Of a DNA stretch of 64,000 nt, positions 16,665-26,448 are shown one piece after another. Each line of letters opens with the position of its first letter. The stretch's first letter is position 1. The DNA lies in contig QCCG01000006.1 of the NCBI GenBank assembly GCA_003281335.1, forward strand, positions 1-64,000, written 5' to 3'. The notes beneath the pieces are model-generated. The model was not told the DNA's origin and ran no database searches. It worked only from the letters and a program-made list of their open reading frames with translations. Source of the stretch: Prochlorococcus sp. AG-347-K19. Lineage in GTDB: Bacteria; Cyanobacteriota; Cyanobacteriia; PCC-6307; Cyanobiaceae. Both the position numbers and the translations under genes were made by a program.

Positions 16665-19109
16665 TTAATTCCTCAATTTAGTATTAAAATATTTTTCAAC
16701 ATTAGAAATGATATTTGAATGTATTGATGTAATGTCCGAGTCCAGTAATGTTTTATCTTTATCTCTATAAGATAATCTAAATGTATAACTTATATGATCA
16801 TCTCCAAATTTAGTATCTTCAAAAACATCAAGTAAATTTACATCCTCTAAGAGATTTTTTCCTGTTTTTCTTATTTGTGATGTTATTTCGCTAATTAAAA
16901 ATTTCTTACTAAAAACAAAATTTATATCCCTTTCCATTTTCGGAACAATTGGGTATTGCTTATATATTGGAATCCATTTATTTTTTCTTGTACTAGCTCC
17001 CAAGAGGTTAGAAACATTTATGTTAAATAAATAAACTTTTTTTAAGGACTTCTTTTCTAATATTAGTCTGGGATGTATTTCACCAAAATAACCTGCATCT
17101 TTCCCTTCAATAACTAATTTCGCTGTTCTTCCTGGATGAAGAAAATCAATTGAATCAGTAGGTTTATCCTCGATCTTTATGTTCAAAGATGATAAAGCCT
17201 CCTTTAACTTTCCTCTGGCCTGGTAATAATTAAGATCGTTATCCTTACCCGAATTTATCCATTTTCCAAATTTTTTATTTCCATAAATAGCACCATTCAG
17301 AACTTCTTCTTGAATGAACTCAGTTTTATTTTCAAAAACATTTCCAATTTCAAATATAAAACAACTTGCTTGTCCAGCTTTTATATTACGATTCACTATC
17401 TCCAAATGTTCTTTCCAGATATTATCTCTAAGACAGCTTGTTTCTAATAACAAAGGATTAGAAATCTTTATAAGTTTTTCATTATCTTCAGGAACAAGAG
17501 AGTAGCTTAATACCTCGTTAAAACCATTTTCTACAAAACCATTTTTTACTTTTCTCAATGCCAACTGTTCTGATGACAATTTTCCAGGCTTGATTGGATT
17601 AGGAAGTTTTAAGTCGAATCTGTCATAACCTATTAATCTCGCTATTTCTTCAATTAAATCTATTTCTCTTATTAAATCATGTGATCTATTAGGAATTACA
17701 GCTACATCCCAGCCATATTCTTTATTCTTCAAAGTACAACCTATGAGTTTTAATTTATCAACAATTTCATTATCAGATATATTTCTTTTTTCAAATTGAT
17801 CGTTAATAATTAATGGACCAAGAATTTTATGTATTCGATTTCTCCGTAGTTTAATAAATATATCCTCATTACTTATTAAATTTGAAGTATTGATGATTGG
17901 TGAATTAATAGAAAAATATTCTTCTAAAAGATTAATTGCCCTTGTTACTGCACTTATTGTATTTTTTGATGAAATACCTTTTTCATACCTGCTGCTAGAT
18001 TCTGTTCTTATGCCAGCCGCCTTGGAAGATTTTCTTATAGTAACTGGATTAAAAACAGCGCCTTCAAGGTAAATAGATGAGGTAGTATTACTTACAGAAG
18101 TCTCTAAACCACCTATAACCCCCGCAATAGCTACGGGTTTATCACAACAAGTAATGACTGTGATATTGTCATTTAAGTCATATTCCTTACCATCTAAGCA
18201 AATAAGGCTTTCGTTATCCTTGCCTTTTCTTACAGAGAAATCTTCTGGAGAAACTTCCTTACCAATTAAGTTTGATAATTTGTCTTTATCAAACGCATGC
18301 AAAGGTTGACCTTGTTCTAATAGAATATAGTTTGTCAAATCAACTAGAAGATTAATAGATTTTATACCTGATTTTTCTATACGGTCTTTAAGCCAATTTG
18401 GCGAATATTTCTCTCCACTTACTCCATCAATGCAGCTTATTGTATAAATGCAATTAGATTCTATAGCTTCTGGACAAAGTTTAATTCCCTTAAGTAAATG
18501 AATATTGTATTTATGGTTTAATTCTGGAAAATTTAAGGTGGATTCTAAAAGGGCAGAAATTTCACGAGCTATACCCATAACAGACATTCCATCAGGTCTA
18601 TTAGCTGTAATGGCTAAATCATATATAAAATCATTTAATTGAAGCAAGTCAGACCCAGGAGTGCCCAATTCATGTTTTATGGCCAAATCTTCATCAATGA
18701 TCTCTATCCCTTCGCTAGAGTCCTCTAAACCCAGTTCCTGCAGTGAACATATCATTCCTTCACTTATGACACCTCTAATTTCACTTCTTTTAATAGTTAA
18801 ATCAACTGCATTTAATTTCGCTCCAACAGTAGCAACATAAACATAAATATTTGGTTTAATATTGCGCGCACCACAGATAATTTGTAGATTCTTTGAATTA
18901 CCAATATCGACTTGGCAAATTGAAAGTTTGTCAGATCCTTCGTGTTTTAAAACTGATAATACCTTTCCTAAAACAACGCCATTTACATTTTTTGAACAAT
19001 CTTCTAATGATTCAACCTCAAATCCACCAATAGATAATTTCTCAGAGAGATCTTCAGGAGTAGAAGTAATTTCTACTAAATTTTTCAACCAATTTTGAGA
19101 AACTTTCAT
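16665..19109 (-). CDS. pheT: Phenylalanyl-tRNA synthetase beta chain
   Basis: The 814-residue beta subunit of PheRS, which with PheS charges tRNA-Phe. The order is complete: N-terminal MKVSQNWLKNLVEI, a tRNA-binding (EMAP-like) domain at about 40-150 (VVLGKVLSVLKHEGSDKLSICQVD), the B3/B4 editing domain (GQPLHAFDKDKL; GVIGG), the B5 domain, the core fold, and a C-terminal ferredoxin-like anticodon-binding domain (KYQYPIV-type KQYPIVPKMERDINF to the end). No neighbouring pheS. It is divergent from rpmG with about 100 bp between. Confidence 0.98.
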   Translation of the reverse strand: MKVSQNWLKNLVEITSTPEDLSEKLSIGGFEVESLEDCSKNVNGVVLGKVLSVLKHEGSDKLSICQVDIGNSKNLQIICGARNIKPNIYVYVATVGAKLNAVDLTIKRSEIRGVISEGMICSLQELGLEDSSEGIEIIDEDLAIKHELGTPGSDLLQLNDFIYDLAITANRPDGMSVMGIAREISALLESTLNFPELNHKYNIHLLKGIKLCPEAIESNCIYTISCIDGVSGEKYSPNWLKDRIEKSGIKSINLLVDLTNYILLEQGQPLHAFDKDKLSNLIGKEVSPEDFSVRKGKDNESLICLDGKEYDLNDNITVITCCDKPVAIAGVIGGLETSVSNTTSSIYLEGAVFNPVTIRKSSKAAGIRTESSSRYEKGISSKNTISAVTRAINLLEEYFSINSPIINTSNLISNEDIFIKLRRNRIHKILGPLIINDQFEKRNISDNEIVDKLKLIGCTLKNKEYGWDVAVIPNRSHDLIREIDLIEEIARLIGYDRFDLKLPNPIKPGKLSSEQLALRKVKNGFVENGFNEVLSYSLVPEDNEKLIKISNPLLLETSCLRDNIWKEHLEIVNRNIKAGQASCFIFEIGNVFENKTEFIQEEVLNGAIYGNKKFGKWINSGKDNDLNYYQARGKLKEALSSLNIKIEDKPTDSIDFLHPGRTAKLVIEGKDAGYFGEIHPRLILEKKSLKKVYLFNINVSNLLGASTRKNKWIPIYKQYPIVPKMERDINFVFSKKFLISEITSQIRKTGKNLLEDVNLLDVFEDTKFGDDHISYTFRLSYRDKDKTLLDSDITSIHSNIISNVEKYFNTKLRN

Positions 19110-19210
19110 ATATATTTTTTAATCAATGATGATAAAAGAAATAAGTATATCTTCAAAAAAGTTTGTTGAAGATGTACAATAGAAAATTATACAATAAAGT
19201 ATTAATTAAA

Positions 19211-19405
19211 ATGGCCAAAAAAGGGACAAGAGTTGTAGTGACCCTGGAATGTACTGAAGCTAGGACAAGCACAGATCCTAAGAGATCAAATGGTGTATCA
19301 AGATATACTACTGAAAAGAATCGTAGAAATACAACAGAAAGATTAGAACTAAAAAAGTTTAATCCTCATTTAAACAGAATGACAATTCACAAAGAAATTA
19401 AGTAA
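19211..19405 (+). CDS. rpmG: Ribosomal protein bL33
   Basis: A 64-residue large-subunit ribosomal protein starting [18 protein letters not shown]. An in-frame start 48 bp further upstream (19163) would add a non-conserved lysine-rich extension; the ATG at 19211 gives the family's normal N-terminus. Followed by rpsR (22 bp) and an RNB-domain gene in a compact plus-strand run. Confidence 0.97.
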   Translation: MAKKGTRVVVTLECTEARTSTDPKRSNGVSRYTTEKNRRNTTERLELKKFNPHLNRMTIHKEIK

Positions 19406-19427
19406 TCAAATCAAATTAAATTAAATC

Positions 19428-19649
19428 ATGCCTAATTCAATTTTTAAAAAACAATTATCACCTATCAAACCAGGAGATCCTATTGACTATAAGGATGTAG
19501 AACTACTAAAAAAATTCATAACTGAGAGGGGCAAAATCCTACCAAGAAGAATGACAGGTTTAACCTCTAAGCAACAAAGAGATCTCACATTAGCTGTTAA
19601 GAGAGCCAGAATTGTAGCTCTTTTACCCTTTGTAAATCCTGAAGGATAA
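19428..19649 (+). CDS. rpsR: Ribosomal protein bS18
   Basis: A 73-residue small-subunit protein with the family signatures [23 protein letters not shown] and [24 protein letters not shown]. The rpmG-rpsR pair is a common cyanobacterial and plastid arrangement. It ends 45 bp before the RNB exonuclease gene, which is likely cotranscribed. Confidence 0.98.
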   Translation: MPNSIFKKQLSPIKPGDPIDYKDVELLKKFITERGKILPRRMTGLTSKQQRDLTLAVKRARIVALLPFVNPEG

Positions 19650-19694
19650 TTTCATATTGAATATAGTTAGCACTATAATTAATATTTCAAATAT

Positions 19695-20879
19695 TTGAAA
19701 GATTTAACTGATTTAAAAACATATATTATTGACTCTGATGATCCACATGAGGTTGATGACGCTATTTCATTAGAAATAAAAGAAGGAAATAAAAAAAATT
19801 TATGGGTACATATTAGTAATCCATGCAAACTCTTTTTGCATGACTCTAATGTTGATTTAAATGCTAGAAAGAGAAATAGCAGTTTATATTTAATTGATCA
19901 ATATGTCCCAATGCTTCCTAAAGATATTCTTGAAAAGGCAAATCTAGCTCAAAATAAAGTTTCAGAAACTATTAGTGCAGCAATAGAATTCAATGATGAT
20001 GGATCAATAAATAAATATGAAATAACTGAAGCAATAATAAAACCAAAATATCAATTAACATATGAAGATGCAAATGAAATATTAGAAATAGAACCCAAAG
20101 AAGAAATAGAATTAATTGAGATTAAAAAATTATTAGAAAAAAGTATTAAATTTAGAAAGAAACAAGGAGCAATTATTTTTGAAAGTCCTAATAATAAAAT
20201 TAAATTATATGAGGATAAGATTATACTAACTAAATTAGAGAAAACAATAGCACAAATTATAATTGCAGAATCAATGATATTAATGGGTTATGTAACAAGT
20301 TTATTTATATATAAATATGATTTAGCAGCTGCATTTAGGATTCAAAAAATAAACTGTAATCCATCTGATATACTAAATAGATATAATGATAGTGATATTA
20401 AATATATAATATTAAAACAATATATGGGAAAAAGTTACATAACTACTAAGCCAGGAATCCATGAATCATTAGGCCTTAAAATGTATGTACAATGCACATC
20501 ACCACTACGAAGATATCTTGATTTGATTATACAAAGGCAGGTCTATAACAAAATTAATAATTACGAAGTTCTTAGTAAGGATTCAGTCTCTAAGATTATT
20601 GATTATTCAAAAAATAGACAATCAGAAAATAATAATATATTTAAAAATGATAAATATAAGTATTTAAAATTATTTTTTAAGATTGAAAAAAAAGCTTTTT
20701 ATAAAATTATATTCGTAAAGTGGATTAATCATAAAAAAAATATTGCTTTGGTTTATTTTCCAGATTACTCACTAGAAATACTTATTACTCTTTTTGTATC
20801 TATTGAAATATACAGTAATAAAATATATAAAGTTAAATATATTATAAATGATAGTAATCTTTTAGAATTTATTTATTAA
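19695..20879 (+). CDS. RNase II/R family exonuclease, RNB-only form
   Basis: A 394-residue RNB-domain 3'-5' exoribonuclease. The catalytic block is at the very N-terminus: D13, D16, E19, D21 and D22 in DSDDPHEVDDAI (Glu replaces the third Asp of the Escherichia enzymes). CTSPLRRYLDLIIQRQV, the second active-site block, comes later. The usual N-terminal cold-shock domains are absent, and the C-terminal S1-like region is degenerate. The start is TTG at 19695, 45 bp after rpsR. Intact catalytic residues predict activity. A second RNB-family protein at 35.5-37.7 kb shows the opposite pattern. Confidence 0.88.
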   Translation: MKDLTDLKTYIIDSDDPHEVDDAISLEIKEGNKKNLWVHISNPCKLFLHDSNVDLNARKRNSSLYLIDQYVPMLPKDILEKANLAQNKVSETISAAIEFNDDGSINKYEITEAIIKPKYQLTYEDANEILEIEPKEEIELIEIKKLLEKSIKFRKKQGAIIFESPNNKIKLYEDKIILTKLEKTIAQIIIAESMILMGYVTSLFIYKYDLAAAFRIQKINCNPSDILNRYNDSDIKYIILKQYMGKSYITTKPGIHESLGLKMYVQCTSPLRRYLDLIIQRQVYNKINNYEVLSKDSVSKIIDYSKNRQSENNNIFKNDKYKYLKLFFKIEKKAFYKIIFVKWINHKKNIALVYFPDYSLEILITLFVSIEIYSNKIYKVKYIINDSNLLEFIY

Positions 20880-20947
20880 TAAGATAATCAATATAATGGG
20901 TTGTTATTAGTTTAAAAAATATCTGTTAGTATAAATAAAAAAGCTTT

Positions 20948-22492
20948 ATGACTTTTGTCATTACTACACCTTTATACTATGTTAATGATAAACCTCATTT
21001 AGGAAGTGTATATACAACAATAATTTGCGACTCAATAGCTAGGTATAAAAGGCTTGCAGGTGAAGAAGTTATTTTCATCACTGGTGTTGATGAACATGGT
21101 TTAAAAATACAAAGAACAGCCAATGAAAAGGGTATTGATCCAAAATTACATTGTGATGAAATCTCAGAAGTCTTTAATAATAATTGGAAAGATTGGAATA
21201 TATCCTTTGACAAATTTATAAGAACAAGCTCAAAAAATCATGAATTTGTTGTTAATGAATTTTATGAAAGAGTAAAAGCATCAGATGATATCTATATGGG
21301 AGTTCAAAAAGGTTGGTATTGTGTCGGTTGCGAAGAATTTAAAGATAACCCAGAAAATTCATCAACATACAAGTGTCCAATACATCAAAAAAATCTAGAA
21401 TGGAAAAATGAAGAGAATCTCTTTTTTAGGCTTTCAAAATATCAAAAAGAAATCGAGAAAATAATCAACGAACCTTCCTTTATAGAGCCAATAGAAAGAA
21501 AGAATGAAATTATAAATTTTGTTTCTAGAGGTTTAAAGGATTTTTCAATTTCAAGAACAAATGTTACATGGGGAATTCCAGTGCCTGGTTACGATAACCA
21601 TACCTTTTATGTGTGGTTTGATGCTTTACTTGGATATGTAAGTGCCATTAGTTCTAATTCGACAGAACATTCATTGAAAAAATCAATTAATGGAGGATGG
21701 CCAGCTGATGTTCATTTAATTGGTAAGGATATTCTGAGATTCCATGCTGTATATTGGCCTGCAATGCTCATTTCTGCCAAAATGAAGGTTCCTAAGAAGG
21801 TTTTTGGGCACGGATTTCTTACAAGAGAGGGGCAAAAAATGGGTAAAAGCTTAGGAAATGTACTCGACCCTGATTTATTACTTACAAAATATGGAAAAGA
21901 TCCTGTAAGGTGGTACCTCATCAAAGACATATCATTAGGAAATGATGGAGATTTTCAAGATAAAAGATTTGTTGACATCATCAATAATGACTTAGCTAAT
22001 ACAATTGGTAATTTATTAAATAGAACATCATCTATGTCTAGAAAATGGTTTGATAATAAAGTGCCAAATAATGAAAAAATTTTAAGTGAAAATAAATTAG
22101 AGAACTTTGCCCAAATTGCAGTTGAAAACTATATTTATAACTTTGATAACTACAAATTAGATTTAGCAGCTAATGAAGTACTTAACCTTGCAATTAATAC
22201 AAATTTGTATTTGAATGATAATCAGCCATGGGTGCTAATAAAAGAGAAAGATAATCTATCTCTAGTTAAAGAAATTATTTATAACGTTTTAGAAAGTACC
22301 AGAATAATAGGTTTATTATTACTACCTTTATTGCCCGAATTATCTATAAAAATTAATGAACAACTTGGCTCTATATACAGAGAGGAAATTTCTTGGAAAA
22401 AACAATTAATTTGGGGATTATTAGTTAGCAACTCAAGTCTTCCTAAACCCACTCCAATCATAAATAAACTTGAGTATGAGCAAAAATTATAG
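20948..22492 (+). CDS. metG: Methionyl-tRNA synthetase
   Basis: Class I synthetase charging initiator and elongator tRNA-Met. The 514-residue protein has the HIGH-type motif in NDKPHLGSVYT, a zinc-knuckle region with CVGCEEF and CPIH, and the KMSKS equivalent GQKMGKSLGN. It lacks the C-terminal dimerisation/EMAP domain, the normal short form. Its 3' end overlaps the start of the LptC-like gene by 17 bp. The fmt gene, which acts on its initiator product, is at 42.9 kb. Confidence 0.97.
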   Translation: MTFVITTPLYYVNDKPHLGSVYTTIICDSIARYKRLAGEEVIFITGVDEHGLKIQRTANEKGIDPKLHCDEISEVFNNNWKDWNISFDKFIRTSSKNHEFVVNEFYERVKASDDIYMGVQKGWYCVGCEEFKDNPENSSTYKCPIHQKNLEWKNEENLFFRLSKYQKEIEKIINEPSFIEPIERKNEIINFVSRGLKDFSISRTNVTWGIPVPGYDNHTFYVWFDALLGYVSAISSNSTEHSLKKSINGGWPADVHLIGKDILRFHAVYWPAMLISAKMKVPKKVFGHGFLTREGQKMGKSLGNVLDPDLLLTKYGKDPVRWYLIKDISLGNDGDFQDKRFVDIINNDLANTIGNLLNRTSSMSRKWFDNKVPNNEKILSENKLENFAQIAVENYIYNFDNYKLDLAANEVLNLAINTNLYLNDNQPWVLIKEKDNLSLVKEIIYNVLESTRIIGLLLLPLLPELSIKINEQLGSIYREEISWKKQLIWGLLVSNSSLPKPTPIINKLEYEQKL

Positions 22493-23099
22493 ATTAATAA
22501 TTTTCCTTTCATTAATTATGCTTGGTTGCGCTCCAAATGTAATTGATGAAAATAAAGTTATACAAAAAATAGACAGTTTAGATATGACTATATTCTCTAA
22601 AAGTGGAGATAAAATATATTCTATTACCAGTCCAAATTCAAGTTATGACAATATTGAATTAAAATTCGAATTAAAAAAACCTATTATTAATATTCTTAAT
22701 GGGAAAGAAACAAAATATATTATTAGTTCAGAAGAATCTACATTATCAGACAATAATAAACTCTTGAAATTGAAAGGGAATGTTAAATTAAAAACTTTAA
22801 AAAATAATGGGAATATTTTAAATGCTGATAATTTTATTTGGAATATCGAAAATACTAAATATCTATTAGAGGGAAATATAAGATTTGAAAATCAAAATAT
22901 CATCTTAAATTCAGGAAAAGCCATATTGGGTTCAGATAACATAATTGAATTTTTCAATCCAGTAAAATATATAATTAAAGATGAAAATAACGAGAATAAA
23001 TATGAAATAAACTCAGAAAATGCTTTCTATAATTTAAATAATGAATCAGTAAGCTTTGAAGCAAAAGATAAAAGAGTTAAATCAATAATATATTTTTAA
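22476..23099 (+). CDS. lptC: LptC-like lipoprotein
   Basis: A roughly 207-residue exported protein with a lipoprotein signal (MSKNYRLIIFLSLIMLGCAP, lipobox ending at Cys). It is followed by beta-rich, Asn/Lys-rich repeats (LKGNVKLKT, LLEGNIRFENQNIILNSGKAI) like the LptC/OstA fold that relays lipopolysaccharide between membranes. A TTG two codons upstream (22470) is an alternative start; the ATG gives a cleaner signal peptide. It overlaps metG, suggesting coupling. The fold assignment is moderate because the family is weakly conserved in sequence. Confidence 0.7.
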   Translation: MSKNYRLIIFLSLIMLGCAPNVIDENKVIQKIDSLDMTIFSKSGDKIYSITSPNSSYDNIELKFELKKPIINILNGKETKYIISSEESTLSDNNKLLKLKGNVKLKTLKNNGNILNADNFIWNIENTKYLLEGNIRFENQNIILNSGKAILGSDNIIEFFNPVKYIIKDENNENKYEINSENAFYNLNNESVSFEAKDKRVKSIIYF

Positions 23100-23722
23100 A
23101 TTTTATTTTTTGAGAAAATATTATTAATTTTTTTGGACCAGTTATTAATCCATTTTTCATCAGACTTCGTAAAACACTTAGCACTCCAGCCTCCTATCAA
23201 TATGAAAGCCTTATTGTTTATAGGTACAACTAAAATAGATGGGATTTCAGCGCAAAAATTATAAAATTCATCTCTTCCAGGATAAAATTTAGTGTTTGCC
23301 AATGATATTAATTTCATATCTTTAATAGATCTCAGACAAGTTTCCCCAGGTTTAAAATCATTACTTGAAGTGATACCCCTCCTCAATATATTAACGCCAT
23401 CATTGTGGATTAATATTGCTGCTGCTGCTGTAGAAGTTAATATCGCTTCAGAACCCCATGCAAGTTCATCAATAACTTCATCCGGCATGTTTTTATCGAA
23501 GAGAAAAATATTTTTTCCTTTTAAAACAGCTTTCTCACCAGCTATGGGTTGGAATTGTTTAAATAAAAAACCTATCAAAATAATAATTAACGAAGCTATT
23601 GCAGCTAACACTTGTGCTCTTTCAAGCTCAGGAGTGATTGTTTCTATTGAAATGAAATTTGCTATCTGAAAAATAAAGAGTATTACACCGATTGATATTA
23701 ATGATTTCCCATTGAATCCCAT
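23096..23722 (-). CDS. CCB2/CCB4-like cytochrome b6 heme-ci assembly factor
   Basis: A 208-residue protein with two N-terminal membrane helices (about 9-28 and 38-57) and a soluble GAF-like domain, matching the CCB2/CCB4 family (cofactor assembly of complex C). These proteins help attach heme ci to cytochrome b6 on the membrane. Conserved stretches include ELAWGSEAILTSTAAAAILIH and ILRRGI. It converges on the LptC-like gene with a 4-bp overlap. Assignment is from remembered family features, so moderately confident. Confidence 0.7.
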   Translation of the reverse strand: MGFNGKSLISIGVILFIFQIANFISIETITPELERAQVLAAIASLIIILIGFLFKQFQPIAGEKAVLKGKNIFLFDKNMPDEVIDELAWGSEAILTSTAAAAILIHNDGVNILRRGITSSNDFKPGETCLRSIKDMKLISLANTKFYPGRDEFYNFCAEIPSILVVPINNKAFILIGGWSAKCFTKSDEKWINNWSKKINNIFSKNKI

Positions 23723-23833
23723 ATTTTAAATATGTTATTTCTAATTAAATTATGCAAATATTATATTATTTAGTAGATTTAAAATTACTCAAACATATGG
23801 TTTTTAATATATAATTAACCAAAACATCTCAAA

Positions 23834-24145
23834 ATGAACTTAAACATCAATAAATATATACTTTCCCTTATCTTTACTGGCTTTATTTTTATTCTTATCC
23901 CTTCCACTACATACGCAAATGAAATCCCTAATATAAATAATTATTTTGGTATTACTCAACAGAGGACTGTTATAAATTACGAAAAAAGTCAGCCCTCATC
24001 TATCGACAACCCTGTAGTGGATCCAAATTTTAACACTATGAGATCAAAAGATACTGAGAGTTCAACTGCTACTTATATAGTTATAGGTTTGTTAATTGCT
24101 GCCACAATTATTCCTCTAGCAACATGGTGGTATTTCTCTAAATAA
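23834..24145 (+). CDS. Small membrane protein, signal peptide plus C-terminal helix
   Basis: A 103-residue protein with an N-terminal hydrophobic signal (ILSLIFTGFIFILIPSTTYA), a polar, Ser/Asn-rich middle, and a C-terminal membrane helix (YIVIGLLIAATIIPLATWWYF). The topology suggests a short periplasmic or lumenal loop held in the membrane. No family recognised. It lies 10 bp ahead of cobU on the same strand. Confidence 0.7.
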   Translation: MNLNINKYILSLIFTGFIFILIPSTTYANEIPNINNYFGITQQRTVINYEKSQPSSIDNPVVDPNFNTMRSKDTESSTATYIVIGLLIAATIIPLATWWYFSK

Positions 24146-24155
24146 TAGAGAATTT

Positions 24156-24716
24156 ATGAATGCCAAGGTTTTAAATATTAGTGAATGTTCATCTCATATA
24201 GTTTTTATTACAGGGGGGACAAAGAGTGGCAAAAGTGAATTCGCGGAACATCTTGCAAAGGTGGTAAAAAATTTATCATATGTTGCCTTATCTGAAAACA
24301 ATTTGGATGATAAAGAATGGCAAGATAAAATTAATTTACATCGAAAAAGAAGGCCAAAAGATTGGAAATTAATAGAAACGACAGATCTATTAAATACATT
24401 AAGGAATGAAGAAGGTCCATTATTAATAGATTCTATTGGGGGATTCGTTATGAAAAGTATTGGCAAGGAACAAAATGAATGGTCAACAAAAATGAATTCA
24501 CTTATAAGTCTCTTAATGAAAAGAAAAAGCATAACAATTATTGTTGGAGAACAAGTAGGTTGGAGTTTGGTCTCTGAATATAAAATTGGTAATACATATA
24601 TTGAGAGAATCGGCGAACTTCAAAAGAGAATAACCAAAATATCAAAAGATAATTGGCTGGCCATAAACGGCAGAGCAATCAAAATAGATGAAATAAGTAT
24701 TGTAATACCTACTTAA
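24156..24716 (+). CDS. cobU: Adenosylcobinamide kinase / guanylyltransferase
   Basis: CobU/CobP phosphorylates adenosylcobinamide and then attaches GMP, preparing the nucleotide loop of cobalamin-type cofactors. The 186-residue protein has the P-loop GGTKSGKSEFAE, the conserved HRKRRPKDWKLIET segment and LLIDSIGGFV. The family's usual GMP-accepting histidine region is represented by HRKRRP. Followed after 2 bp by trmL. It works in the same pathway as cobN. Confidence 0.93.
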   Translation: MNAKVLNISECSSHIVFITGGTKSGKSEFAEHLAKVVKNLSYVALSENNLDDKEWQDKINLHRKRRPKDWKLIETTDLLNTLRNEEGPLLIDSIGGFVMKSIGKEQNEWSTKMNSLISLLMKRKSITIIVGEQVGWSLVSEYKIGNTYIERIGELQKRITKISKDNWLAINGRAIKIDEISIVIPT

Positions 24717-24718
24717 AA

Positions 24719-25201
24719 TTGGAAGTCGCTCTTTTTGAACCTAGAATCCCACAAAATACTGGGAATATTGCCAGATCATGTGCAGCATTTAATATACCTT
24801 TAAATCTTATAGAGCCTTTGGGTTTTAAACTAGAAGATAAATATTTAAAAAGAGCAGGTTTAGACTATTGGCCTTTAGTTACTGTTAATCAGTATGAGAA
24901 TTTTGAAAAATTTTTAGGGTCAAAATCAACAAAAAGAATAATCTCTTTTAGTAAAAAAAATGGATTATATTTGAATGATTTTAAATTTAAGCAAGATGAT
25001 ATTTTGCTATTTGGTAGAGAAGATTTAGGATTACCCGATTCCATTATTGATAAAAGCGACTTTTTAATATCAATATTTATGCCGAATATTCAGACTGGAA
25101 ACAATGATCAAAAAGGTGTTAGAAGTCTAAACCTTTCTGTAGCATGCGGAATTGCTATATATGAGGCCCACAAACAAATAAATTTTCAAAATGGTAATTA
25201 A
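24719..25201 (+). CDS. trmL: tRNA (cytidine/uridine-34 2'-O)-methyltransferase
   Basis: A SPOUT-class methyltransferase acting on wobble position 34 of leucine tRNAs. The 160-residue protein has the family's EPRIPQNTGNIARSCAAFN N-terminus, LFGREDLGLPDSI, and the knot segment with VRSLNLSVACGIAIYEA. The start is TTG at 24719, 2 bp after cobU. The tRNA gene begins 29 bp downstream. Confidence 0.94.
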   Translation: MEVALFEPRIPQNTGNIARSCAAFNIPLNLIEPLGFKLEDKYLKRAGLDYWPLVTVNQYENFEKFLGSKSTKRIISFSKKNGLYLNDFKFKQDDILLFGREDLGLPDSIIDKSDFLISIFMPNIQTGNNDQKGVRSLNLSVACGIAIYEAHKQINFQNGN

Positions 25202-25230
25202 GTACAACCAATGCCTTACAATATTCCCAT

Positions 25231-25304
<74 letters not shown>

Positions 25305-25370
25305 TTTTCAATACTTTTCAATTGAAGAACAAAGGGAAATTTTAATTTAATCAAACTATTAAAGACAATA

Positions 25371-25658
25371 ATGGTTAATTCACTCAGCACAGTCTTAGAT
25401 CCAAAAAAAACTAAAGCAAAATATCCAGAAGCAAGAGTTATAGTTCTTGATGACAATTTTAATACTTTTCAGCATGTCGCAAATTGTCTTCTAACAATAA
25501 TCCCAAGCATAAGTGATCAAAGGGCATGGGATCTAACCATTAAAGTTGACAAAACAGGATCTGCAGAGGTGTGGAGAGGTAATCTTGAACAAGCAGAGCT
25601 ATATCATGAGCAACTATTCAGCAAAGGATTAACAATGGCTCCAATTGAGAAAACATAA
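25371..25658 (+). CDS. clpS: ATP-dependent Clp protease adaptor
   Basis: A 95-residue ClpS adaptor that delivers N-degron substrates to the Clp ATPase ClpC/ClpA. VIVLDDNFNTFQHVANCL is the binding-pocket region (Asn and Asp contacting the substrate N-terminus), and AWDLTIKVDKTGSAEVWRG and AELYHEQLFSKGLTMAPIE complete the fold. Cyanobacteria can have two ClpS types; which one this is cannot be settled here. A DUF1651 gene follows after 11 bp. Confidence 0.94.
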   Translation: MVNSLSTVLDPKKTKAKYPEARVIVLDDNFNTFQHVANCLLTIIPSISDQRAWDLTIKVDKTGSAEVWRGNLEQAELYHEQLFSKGLTMAPIEKT

Positions 25659-25669
25659 AATAAGTAAGA

Positions 25670-25921
25670 TTGACAGAAAATTATTGGCTTATAAATTCGA
25701 ATCGTTCACGGGTTAAAAGGTTTTCAAAGAATAATCAAAATAAAGATAAATTTTTTGAATATATGTTTATTGATTCTGGAAAAATTCTTGGTGTTTTAGG
25801 AAAAGAACCACCTCTTATGACAACCAGAGAAGAACTTAAAGTTGATAAAGCTAGAGATGAATGGAGAAAGTTAATCGCTCATGGTTGGAGGAGAACCAAA
25901 CCAGTTTGGGAAGACTATTAG
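25670..25921 (+). CDS. DUF1651 family protein
   Basis: An 83-residue protein of the marine-picocyanobacterial DUF1651 family, recognised by the C-terminal REELKVDKARDEWRKLIAHGWRRT. It is basic and soluble, with function unknown. The start is TTG at 25670. It is the last conserved gene before the variable stretch. Confidence 0.82.
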   Translation: MTENYWLINSNRSRVKRFSKNNQNKDKFFEYMFIDSGKILGVLGKEPPLMTTREELKVDKARDEWRKLIAHGWRRTKPVWEDY

Positions 25922-26275
25922 TATCCAATATTGTTACTAGGATTAGTTATATAAATTATGAGATTTAGGACGTAGTTAGCGGGTAAATTTAATGGCTTCA
26001 AAAGTAACAATGCCATTCCTTGAGTCACATTAAATTCTTTATTTTTCATAAAAAAATAAAAGTCTCAATTTAATTATAAAAAGACTGTCAAATACAAACT
26101 AAAAATAATGAAAAAAAGATACATAAGTATTTATTGATAAAGGATTTTCAAGAAATCTAATATCTAAAACTTATATTAAAAAATTATAGATTTAGGGTTA
26201 CTTGTTTTTTTTAAAACAAAAAAATCCAGGTTATAATCTAATAATCCCTGCTGTTTATTACTTAATAAATACCCA
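25922..26275. other. Gene-free AT-rich stretch
   Basis: About 350 bp without a convincing ORF. It includes AATGGC (25991 area) facing GCCATT with about 15 nt between, a weak six-pair hairpin without a following T-tract, and long A/T runs. Nothing further is supported. Confidence 0.4.
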
Positions 26276-26425
26276 ATGAAATATCTCATCACAAGCAAAA
26301 GATCAAGAGCTTTATTTGGTATTGGAATAGTGGCTATAAGCATTGGATTAATATCAAAAAAAGTAATTAACTATCCAACTGGAGGATGTATGAAAGGTAC
26401 TCAAGAAATAACCTTTAATATCTAG
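26276..26425 (+). CDS. Short single-helix membrane protein (49 aa)
   Basis: A 49-codon ATG-to-TAG ORF. A positively charged N-terminus (KYLITSKRSR) precedes one membrane helix (ALFGIGIVAISIGLI), then a short tail with a lone cysteine. A plausible -10 TATAAT lies about 40 bp upstream (near 26232). It converges on the thioredoxin-like gene with 23 bp between. No family recognised; this is one of the cluster of micro-ORFs in this tract. Confidence 0.5.
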   Translation: MKYLITSKRSRALFGIGIVAISIGLISKKVINYPTGGCMKGTQEITFNI

Positions 26426-26448
26426 CCATTAATCATCTTACATTTTCC

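Noticed and set aside
25922..26275. Short RNA from the AATGGC/GCCATT hairpin
   Set aside because: Only six pairs, a long loop and no T-tract.
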